Source: Modicisalibacter coralii (lineage in GTDB: Bacteria > Pseudomonadota > Gammaproteobacteria > Pseudomonadales > Halomonadaceae). Taken from it: a stretch of 53,900 nt of DNA. Positions 48,118-53,900 of this stretch are shown here, piece by piece. The stretch is from positions 66,432 to 120,331 of the forward strand of contig NZ_QWBW01000014.1 in the NCBI RefSeq assembly GCF_004117855.1, given 5' to 3'. A program made the position numbers and the translations under genes. The notes under the pieces are model-generated. The model was given only the letters and a program-made list of their open reading frames with translations. It was not told where the DNA came from and did not search any database. Numbering within the stretch: the stretch's first letter is position 1; each line of letters begins with the position of its first letter.

Positions 48118-48756
48118 CTAGTGCAGCGCCTCGGTGAACTTTCGCGTGACCAGCAACCGTTGCTCGGTGTTGAATTCTCCATTGGTACCCGCATCGGTGA
48201 TCAACCGGTCCTGACTGAGAAAATTCGCCTTGAAATCACCCAGGCCGTCCTTTGTCAACACATCGGGATCGGTGTAGTCGAGCTGTTTGGAACTCCAAGC
48301 CTTATCCAAAATCTTTGCATTATCGGCACCTCCAGAAAGGGATAATAATTTACCATCAAAGGTGGCTGTCCCTTCGGATACATGTTTGGAAAAACGCGCC
48401 AGATCGAAAAATGCAAATTTCTTTTGCTCAGTAGTTAGCACATCGTCTGGCAAAGCCAGAATAATTCGTGCCTGATCCAAAATAAAATCGTTATATCCTT
48501 TATGCCCCCCTTCATGGTAGCTTCCGCCCATCCCGATATCGCGATAAAAACCCTCGCCCTTGGTCAGGGATTCCCGAACCATTTCCGCCTGATGGGCATT
48601 ACGGTAGAGCGCGATCTTGTTCGCCTCGCTGTCGCGAAGCGAGAGATAATCATCACCGAACAGGGTTTTCAACCCTTCTGAAATATTGTTATTCTTGAAA
48701 AGCTCATTCGGCAGAATGTGATGAATCTGAAATAGATGAAACGTGTCCCTGGCCAT
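48118..48756 (-). CDS. AHH-type nuclease toxin domain (unit 1, full-length head)
   Basis: 212-residue protein ending at TAG 48120-48118. The motif FQIHHILPNEL (His12, His13), the asparagine in EANKIALYRN (about 46) and YHEGGHKGYNDF (His81, His85) match the AHH branch of HNH/EndoVII toxin nucleases, a metal-dependent DNA/RNA-cutting fold. Residues 100-212 match nothing I recognise. It starts 28 bases after immunity gene 1. Its frame is continuous, apart from the TAG, with the RTX gene. Base composition is AT-richer than the rest of the window. Nuclease activity is inferred from motifs only. Confidence 0.7.
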   Translation of the reverse strand: MARDTFHLFQIHHILPNELFKNNNISEGLKTLFGDDYLSLRDSEANKIALYRNAHQAEMVRESLTKGEGFYRDIGMGGSYHEGGHKGYNDFILDQARIILALPDDVLTTEQKKFAFFDLARFSKHVSEGTATFDGKLLSLSGGADNAKILDKAWSSKQLDYTDPDVLTKDGLGDFKANFLSQDRLITDAGTNGEFNTEQRLLVTRKFTEALH

Positions 48757-48784
48757 ACCATGGGTTCCTTGTCGGGAGTGGAGA

Positions 48785-49429
48785 TCAGTGCCGGTTGGAA
48801 ACGACGCGGCAGCGATACGGAGCCAACGGCTTGGCCAGCTTCTCAGCGTTCAGGGCTTGATAGAGGCGATCGCTGAGAAAAAAAACATTCATCATTTTTT
48901 TTTCCATCCACAAGTCAACACCTTGCAGAGATTTCCTGCATAACGCCAGGCCATATTCTTCCCTCCCCAAACTGGGCTTCCATATATCCTTACTCATCAA
49001 AGGAGATTGACCAGCCTCCGGTGACTCCTCTGGCACGAAGGTATCCTTGGTTTCGCCGAACGCCAGACAAAAATACTCCCCATCGAACGGCGTGGTACGG
49101 TCGTGTTGGAAGAGTCTCACCGGATGAAGTGTGGTTTTCCCCAGCTCGAAACGCCGTAGCACCTCGGCGAACCGCTGGGACACGACCCATACACCACCAG
49201 CGCTGAAAATAGCCGGGAGCTTTGATAACTTTTTGTAGGGACTAACGAAGTACATCTCCCTGGGCCAGCTATCATCACCTGATGCAACCCCTCGATCAGA
49301 TCGCCGCATGGATTCGACTGCCTTTTTGGGGTCTTTCTCATAATTATCTCCATTAAATCCATATAATAGCGCCGTATCCGTCAGGGCATTGGTTGCCCAG
49401 ACCGTGGCATCGACCGTGTAATACGTCAT
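48785..49429 (-). CDS. Immunity protein candidate, Imm11/DUF1629-like (copy 1, intact)
   Basis: 214-residue protein beginning MTYYTVDATVWATN behind a near-perfect AAGGAGG. Central constant block WVVSQRFAEVLRRFELGKTT and PFDGEYFCLAFGETKD resembles the DUF1629/Imm11 immunity family. No signal peptide or membrane helix, so cytosolic, as needed to neutralise a nuclease before export. Allele: N-block A (residues 15-79, YGFNGDNYEKD), C-block a (residues 137-169, SPLMSKDIWKPS). It lies 28 bases upstream of the full toxin, i.e. immunity before toxin. Family call is from memory; function from context. Confidence 0.65.
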   Translation of the reverse strand: MTYYTVDATVWATNALTDTALLYGFNGDNYEKDPKKAVESMRRSDRGVASGDDSWPREMYFVSPYKKLSKLPAIFSAGGVWVVSQRFAEVLRRFELGKTTLHPVRLFQHDRTTPFDGEYFCLAFGETKDTFVPEESPEAGQSPLMSKDIWKPSLGREEYGLALCRKSLQGVDLWMEKKMMNVFFLSDRLYQALNAEKLAKPLAPYRCRVVSNRH

Positions 49430-49453
49430 GATATCCTCCTTCAATGCATGAGC

Positions 49454-49510
49454 ATCATCCCGCGCGACAGCGGGATGATCAGTGTCATTCGCTAATGGCA
49501 CTGATCATCC
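49454..49510 (-). promoter_or_regulatory. Leader of immunity copy 1: two mutually exclusive hairpins
   Basis: On the minus strand a 12-bp stem (arms 49499-49510 and 49473-49484) whose loop holds a further CATT/AATG pair and AGCG tetraloop is followed by an overlapping 10-bp stem (arms 49454-49463 and 49470-49479). They share the ATCATCC bases, so only one can form. The second ends about 13 bases before the AAGGAGG of immunity copy 1. Confidence 0.6.
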
Positions 49511-49542
49511 GGCTCTCCCTGAAACCACCCCTGGTCGGCTCG

Positions 49543-49782
49543 CTATTGGCATGGTACCGGACCAATAGCCCATAAAACCCTCCCCTTTCTCAGGGATTCC
49601 CGAACCATTTCCGCCTGATGGGCATTACGGTAGAGCGCGATCTTGTTCGCCTCGCTGTCGCGAAGGGCGAGGTAATTGTCACCGAACAGGGTTTTCAATC
49701 CCTTCTGGATATCTTTATCCTTGAAAAGCTCATTCGGCAGAATATGATGAATCTGAAACAGATGAAACGTGTCCCTGGCCAT
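49543..49782 (-). pseudogene. Orphan toxin 5' fragment (U2)
   Basis: 79 codons; residues 1-66 match the nuclease head including the HH motif, then a one-base deletion (AAGGGGAGGG against AAGGGCGAGGG) shifts the frame into RVLWAIGPVPCQ and stops in the leader. The second catalytic motif is missing, so no activity is expected. Variable block is KDKDIQKG. Confidence 0.85.
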
Positions 49783-49810
49783 ACCATGGGTTCCTTGTCG
49801 GGAGTGGAGA

Positions 49811-50456
49811 TCAGTGCCGGTTGGAAACGACGCGGCAGCGATACGGAGCCAACGGCTTGGCCAGTTTCTCGGCGTTCAGGGCTTGATAGAGGCGATCGCT
49901 GAGAAAAAAAAACATTCATCATTCTTTTTTCCATCCACAAGTCAACACCTTGCAGAGATTTCCTGCATAACGCCAGGCCATAATCTTCCCTCCCCAAACT
50001 GGGCTTCCATCTATCCTTACTCATCAAAGGAGATTGACCAGCCTCCGGTGAATCCTCTGGCACGAAGGTATCCTTGGTTTCGCCGAACGCCAGACAAAAA
50101 TACTCCCCGTCGAACGGCGTGGTACGGTCGTGTTGGAAGAGTCTCACCGGATGAAGTGTGGTTTTCCCCAGATCGAAACGCCGTAGCACCTCAGCGAACC
50201 GCTGGGACACGACCCATACACCACCAGCGCTGAAAATAGCCGGGAGCTTTGATAATTTTTTGTAGGGACTATCGAAGTACATTTCCCTGGGCCAGCTATC
50301 GTCACCCGACGCGACGCCTTGCTTTGCCCGGCGGATGGATTCGACCGCCGCATCTTCATCCTTCTCATAATTGTCTCCGGTAAATCCATATAATAGCGTC
50401 GTATCCGTCAGGGAATTGGTTGCCCAGACTGTGGCATCGACCGTGTAATACGTCAT
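49811..50456 (-). pseudogene. Immunity copy 2, frameshifted (block type A/a)
   Basis: Same length family as copy 1 but 646 instead of 645 bases. An A9 run at 49904-49912 replaces A8 at the matching place of copy 1 (48878-48885), so after NVFF the frame changes and translation runs on to 49695 through the downstream toxin fragment. Residues 1-182 are intact; about 30 C-terminal residues are replaced. Could be decay, phase variation or a homopolymer sequencing error. Confidence 0.8.
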
Positions 50457-50499
50457 GATATCCTCCTTCAATGCATGAGCGTCATCCCGCGCGACAGCG

Positions 50500-50537
50500 G
50501 GATGATCAGTGTCATTCGCTAATGGCACTGATCATCC
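50500..50537 (-). promoter_or_regulatory. Leader hairpin of immunity copy 2
   Basis: Same 12-bp stem and AGCG-capped loop as in the copy 1 leader, again overlapping a second hairpin (50482-50508) immediately before the ribosome binding site of immunity copy 2. Confidence 0.6.
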
Positions 50538-50810
50538 GGCTCTCCCTGAAAGCCCCCCTGGTCGGCTCGCTATTGGCATGGTACCGGACCAATAGCCCAT
50601 AAAACTCTCTCCCTTGCTCAGGGATTCCCGAACCATTTCCGCCTGATAGACATGACGGTAGAGCGCGATCTTGTTCGCTTCGCTGTCGCGAAGGGCGAGA
50701 TAATCATCACCGAAAAGGGCTTTCAATTCCTTTTGGATATCTTTATCCTTGAAAAGCTCATTCGGCAGAATGTGATGAATCTTAAATAGATGAAACGTGT
50801 CCCTGGCCAT
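50532..50810 (-). pseudogene. Orphan toxin 5' fragment (U3)
   Basis: 92 codons. Unlike the other fragments it has kept the toxin frame at the joint (KGES), so it reads on into the leader as FMGYWSGTMPIASRPGG and stops within the hairpin arm. It lacks the second catalytic motif. Variable block KDKDIQKE. Confidence 0.85.
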
Positions 50811-50837
50811 ACCACAGGTCCTTGTAGCGGGTGGAGA

Positions 50838-51481
50838 TCAGTGCCGGTTGGAAACGACGCGGCAGCGATAGAGAGCCAACGGCTTGGCCAGTTTCTCGGC
50901 GTTCAGGGCTTGATAGAGGCGGTCGCTGAGAAAAAAAACATTCATCATTTTTTTTCCATCCACAAGTCAACACCTTGCAGAGATTTCCTGCATAACGCCA
51001 GGCCATAATCTTCCCTCCCCAAACTGGGCTTCCATCTATCCTTACTCATCAAAGGAGATTGACCAGCCTCCGGTGACTCCTCCGGCACGAAGGTTTCCTT
51101 GGTTTCGCCGAACGCCAGACAAAAATACTCCCCATCGAACGGCGTGGTACGGTCGTGTTGGAAGAGTCTCACCGGATGAAGTGTGGTTTTACCCAGCTCG
51201 AAACGCCGTAGTACCTCGGCGAACCGCTGGGACACGACCCAAAAACCGCCTGCCTTGAATATGTGAGGAAGCTTCTTGTACTTGTTGTATTGACTCAACA
51301 CATACATTTCCCTGGGAAAGCGTTCGACGGGTAATGGCTCTCCCCTATTGGCACGCTTCATGGCATCCCAAGCGGCATCTTCATCTTCCAAGTAGTTATC
51401 CGCAAAAAATGCATATATCAGGTCCGAATTCGTAAAAATATTGGTTGCCCAGACCGTGGCATCGACCGTGTAATACGTCAT
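50838..51481 (-). pseudogene. Immunity copy 3, truncated by frameshift (block type B/a)
   Basis: 644 bases: a T8 run at 50948-50955 replaces T9 (48895-48903 in copy 1), creating a stop after LWMEKK; the product would be 178 residues. N-block is type B (residues 15-79: IFTNSDLIYAFFADNY, NKYKKLPHIFKAGGF), C-block type a. Confidence 0.8.
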
Positions 51482-51524
51482 GATATTCTCCTTCAATGCA
51501 TGAGCGTCATCCCGCGCGACAGCG

Positions 51525-51562
51525 GGATGATCAGTGTCATTCGCTAATGGCACTGATCATCC
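51525..51562 (-). promoter_or_regulatory. Leader hairpin of immunity copy 3
   Basis: Identical dyad to leaders 1 and 2 upstream of the ribosome binding site GGAGAATATC of immunity copy 3. Confidence 0.6.
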
Positions 51563-51594
51563 GGCTCTCCCTGAAACCACCCCTGGTCGGCTCG

Positions 51595-51834
51595 CTATTG
51601 GCATGGTACCGGACCAATAGCCCATAAAACCCTCCCCTTTCTCAGGGATTCCCGAACCATTTCCGCCTGATGGACATGACGGTAGAGCGCGATCTTGTTC
51701 GCTTCGCTGTCGCGAAGGGCGAGGTAATAATCACCGAACAGGGCTTTCAATCCCTTTTGAATGTCAGGATCATTGAAAAGCTCATTCGGCAGAATTTGAT
51801 GAATCTGAAACAGATGAAATGTGTCCCTGGCCAT
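51595..51834 (-). pseudogene. Orphan toxin 5' fragment (U4)
   Basis: 79 codons with the same one-base deletion and tail RVLWAIGPVPCQ as the U2 fragment. Variable block NDPDIQKG; HQILP replaces HHILP, so one conserved histidine (His13) is already lost. Confidence 0.85.
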
Positions 51835-51865
51835 ACCATGGGTTCCTTGTCGCGGGTGGAGATCA

Positions 51866-52511
51866 TCAGTGCCGGTTGGAAACGACGCGGCAGCGATAGG
51901 GAGCCAACGGCTTGGCCAGTTTCTCGGCGTTCAGGGCTTGATAGAGGCGATCGCTGAGAAAAAATACATCTTCCATTTTTTTATCCATCCACAAGTCAAC
52001 ACCTTGCAGAACAGTTTTTTTCAAACGCCAAGCCATAGTCATTATCCGTATGTTTTGGCTCCCAGATATCTGTTTTCCTAAAAGGGACCTTCCTGATTCT
52101 AGGTGACTCCTCCGGTACGAAGGTATCCTTGGTTTCGCCGAACGCCAGACAAAAATACTCCCCATCGAACGGCGTGGTACGGTCGTGTTGGAAGAGTCTC
52201 ACCGGATGAAGTGTGGTTTTCCCCAGCTCGAAACGCCGTAGCACCTCGGCGAACCGCTGGGACACGACCCATACACCACCAGCGCTGAAAATAGCCGGGA
52301 GCTTTGATAATTTTTTGTAGGGACTATCGAAGTACATTTCTTTGGGCCAGCTATCGTCATCCGACGCGATGCCTTGCTTTGCCCGGCGGATGGATTCGAC
52401 CGCCGCATCTTCATCCTTCTCATAATTGTCTCCGGTAAATCCATATAATAGCGTCGTATCCGTCAGGGCATTGGTTGCCCAGACTGTGGCATCGACCGTG
52501 TAATACGTCAT
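51866..52511 (-). pseudogene. Immunity copy 4, frameshifted (block type A/b)
   Basis: 646 bases: a T7 run at 52015-52021 replaces T6 of copy 5 (53041-53046), so the frame leaves the family sequence after GLAFEK and stops at 51996. N-block type A; C-block type b (PRIRKVPFRKTDIWEPKHTD). The remaining 3' part is still in good order in the shifted frame. Confidence 0.8.
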
Positions 52512-52554
52512 GATATCCTCCTTCAATGCATGAGCGTCATCCCGCGCGACAGCG

Positions 52555-52592
52555 GGATGATCAGTGTCATCCGCTAATGGCACTGATCATCC
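52555..52592 (-). promoter_or_regulatory. Leader hairpin of immunity copy 4
   Basis: Same dyad; the inner pair reads CATT/GATG, a T-A to T-G change that keeps pairing in RNA, suggesting the structure is maintained. Confidence 0.6.
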
Positions 52593-52623
52593 GGCTCTCC
52601 CTGAAAGCCCTCTGGTCGGCTCG

Positions 52624-52863
52624 CTATTGGCATGGTACCGGACCAATAGCCCATAAAACCCTCCCCTTTCTCAGGGATTCCCGAACCATTTCCGCCTGAT
52701 GGACATGACGGTAGAGCGCGATCTTGTTCGCCTCGCTGTTGCGCAAAGCTAGGTAATTGTCACCGAGCAGGGCTTTCAATCCCTTTTGGATGTCAGGATC
52801 ATTGAAAAGCTCATTCGGCAGAATGTGATGAATCTGAAATAGATGAAACGTGTCCCTGGCCAT
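52624..52863 (-). pseudogene. Orphan toxin 5' fragment (U5)
   Basis: 79 codons with HHILP intact, variable block NDPDIQKG, and the same frameshifted tail. Downstream of intact immunity copy 5 by 28 bases. Confidence 0.85.
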
Positions 52864-52891
52864 ACCATGGGCTCCTTGTCGGGAGTGGAGA

Positions 52892-53536
52892 TCAGTGCCG
52901 GTTGGAAACGACGCGGCAGCGATACGGAGCCAACGGCTTGGCCAGCTTCTCGGCGTTCAGGTCTTGATAGAGGCGATCGCTGAGAAAAAATACATCTTCC
53001 ATTTTTTTATCCATCCACAAGTCAACACCTTGCAGAACAGTTTTTTCAAACGCCAAGCCATAGTCATTATCCGTATGTTTTGGCTCCCAGATATCTGTTT
53101 TCCTAAAAGGGACCTTCCTGATTCTAGGTGACTCCTCCGGTACGAAGGTATCCTGGGTTTCGCCGAATGCCAGACAAAAATACTCCCCGTCGAACGGCGT
53201 GGTACGGTCGTGTTGGAAGAGTCTCACCGGATAAAGCGCGGTTTTACCCAGCTCGAAACGCCGTAGTACCTCGGCGAACCGCTGGGACACGACCCAAAAA
53301 CCGCCTGCCTTGAATATGTGAGGAAGCTTCTTGTACTTGTTGTATTGACTCATCACATACATTTCCCTGGGAAAGCGTTCGACGGGTAATGGCTCTCCCC
53401 TATTGGCACGCTTCATGGCATCCCAAGCGGCATCTTCATCTTCCAAGTAGTTATCCGCAAAAAATGCATATATCAGGTCCGAATTCGTAAAAATATTGGT
53501 TGCCCAGACCGTGGCATCGACCGTGTAATACGTCAT
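52892..53536 (-). CDS. Immunity protein candidate, Imm11/DUF1629-like (copy 5, intact)
   Basis: 214-residue full-length copy, aligning with copy 1 without gaps. Constant parts match copy 1 (WVVSQRFAEVLRRFELGKT, PFDGEYFCLAFGET), but the N-block is type B and the C-block type b, so it differs from copy 1 in both variable blocks. ATG at 53536 follows GGAGAATATC. Its leader is cut at 53602 by the IS element, which removes one hairpin arm and probably the original promoter. Confidence 0.62.
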   Translation of the reverse strand: MTYYTVDATVWATNIFTNSDLIYAFFADNYLEDEDAAWDAMKRANRGEPLPVERFPREMYVMSQYNKYKKLPHIFKAGGFWVVSQRFAEVLRRFELGKTALYPVRLFQHDRTTPFDGEYFCLAFGETQDTFVPEESPRIRKVPFRKTDIWEPKHTDNDYGLAFEKTVLQGVDLWMDKKMEDVFFLSDRLYQDLNAEKLAKPLAPYRCRVVSNRH

Positions 53537-53602
53537 GATATTCTCCTTCAATGCATGAGCGTCATCCCGCGCGACAGCGGGATGATCAGTGTCATTCGCT
53601 AA

Positions 53603-53900
53603 GAGCGCCTTTCAAAACCTGCCTTGAAGCTTGTTCAGACAGACCAAGGAACAGCCCAACAGCGTAAAGGCATAATGGATATCGACTCGCCGCTCATAGC
53701 GCGTGGTAAGTCGCCTCATCCGGCTCAGCCACGCAAAGGTTCGTTCGACAACCCAGCGATGGCAGCCGAGTCGCTGACTATCCTCGACACCTCGACGAGC
53801 AATACGGGGCTGAATGCCCCGTCGCTGACAGGCTCGGCGGCAACGGCGATGATCGTACGCCTTGTCCGCATGGAGTTTGTCGGGACGCCGGCGAGGCCGT
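53603..53900 (-). mobile_element. IS5-family insertion sequence (partial, runs off the window)
   Basis: Sequence stops matching the array leader exactly after CATTCGCTAA at 53602 and a transposase reading frame begins. The end GAGCGCCTTTCAAAA is the likely terminal repeat. The other end lies outside the window, so target duplication cannot be read. Confidence 0.85.
53612..53900 (-). CDS. IS5-family transposase (C-terminal 95 residues, partial)
   Basis: The minus-strand frame reads RPDKLHADKAYDHRRCRRAC, then RRGIQPRIARRGVEDS, HRWVVERTFAWLSRMRRL and TRYERRVDIHYAFTLLGC before TGA at 53614-53612. The aspartate of HADKAYD and glutamate of WVVERTFAW are the last residues of the DDE site. Typical of the IS427/IS1031-like branch of IS5. 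The 5' part is outside the window. Confidence 0.9.
   Translation of the reverse strand, partial: RPRRRPDKLHADKAYDHRRCRRACQRRGIQPRIARRGVEDSQRLGCHRWVVERTFAWLSRMRRLTTRYERRVDIHYAFTLLGCSLVCLNKLQGRF

Larger units (their letters stand above)
48544..53602 (-). repeat. Tandem array of ~1.03-kb toxin-head/immunity units (U1-U5)
   Basis: The toxin start codons at 48756, 49782, 50810, 51834 and 52863 are 1026, 1028, 1024 and 1029 bases apart. Each unit holds a leader with hairpins, an immunity gene and the first ~69 codons of the nuclease gene; only U1 continues into a complete toxin. Homology between the full toxin and the fragments stops near 48544 (ATAAAA-CCCTC), which marks the duplication joint. 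The right end is cut by an IS element after 53602. This is a tandem duplication series by unequal recombination, not a CRISPR or satellite. Confidence 0.92.

Noticed and set aside
48118-48120. TAG as a pyrrolysine codon
   Set aside because: Pyrrolysine use is not expected in this kind of organism and no such gene is in the window; nonsense mutation, read-through or base error are simpler.
48544-53602. CRISPR array or satellite
   Set aside because: Units are ~1.03 kb and contain coding sequence; no short repeat/spacer pattern anywhere in the window.

Overview
The window is a high-GC gammaproteobacterial chromosome segment. Gene content and protein style (TRAP and tripartite tricarboxylate transporters, HPII-type catalase, DUF6314, DUF1853, DUF2797, a TVP38/FAD-reductase fusion) point to a halophilic Halomonas-like organism. 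That placement is inference; no rRNA or tRNA gene is present to test it.

Bases 1-43,400 are dense, mostly ordinary chromosome. In order: a LigB-type dioxygenase, YajQ and a GNAT acetyltransferase; a RimK-like ATP-grasp protein; a TRAP uptake operon (large permease, small permease, binding protein) with a divergently placed GntR/UTRA regulator and amidohydrolase, which look like one catabolic unit around a palindromic operator; a tripartite tricarboxylate transporter operon (tctC-tctB-tctA plus an AbrB-type membrane protein) divergent from its tctD-tctE two-component system, which carries a third gene for a periplasmic binding protein; housekeeping and stress genes (DUF2797, yeaC, rhomboid protease, phosphatase, nadK, DUF1853, zinc alcohol dehydrogenase, EamA transporter, DUF6314, gloC, FKBP isomerase, CDP-alcohol phosphatidyltransferase, TVP38/FAD oxidoreductase fusion, msrA, MFS, LysR, NlpC/P60 lipoprotein, a DUF1266-repeat protein, gabT, katE, a GlsB/YeaQ protein, DUF924, a sodium:solute symporter, a GlxA-type AraC regulator and a second MFS).

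Bases 43,437-53,900 are different: visibly AT-richer at the right end, repetitive, and all transcribed on the minus strand. A 1531-codon RTX/FrpC-like type I secretion protein is preceded, in the same reading frame and separated by one TAG codon, by a 212-residue AHH-type (HNH/EndoVII-like) nuclease domain. Upstream of it is a candidate immunity gene (Imm11/DUF1629-like). This [leader + immunity gene + first ~70 codons of the toxin] block is repeated in tandem, giving five immunity genes and four orphan toxin 5' fragments in ~1.03-kb units. The five immunity genes are mosaics of two alleles at each of two variable blocks, and all four combinations occur. Immunity copies 2, 3 and 4 are each broken by one base in a homopolymer run, while copies 1 and 5 are intact. 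Each leader can form two mutually exclusive hairpins just before the immunity gene. An IS5-family element has landed in the loop of the outermost leader hairpin and runs off the window. I regard this toxin/immunity array as the most interesting system here: immunity precedes toxin, the toxin warhead is N-terminal to an RTX carrier, and the array looks built for recombination and perhaps phase variation.
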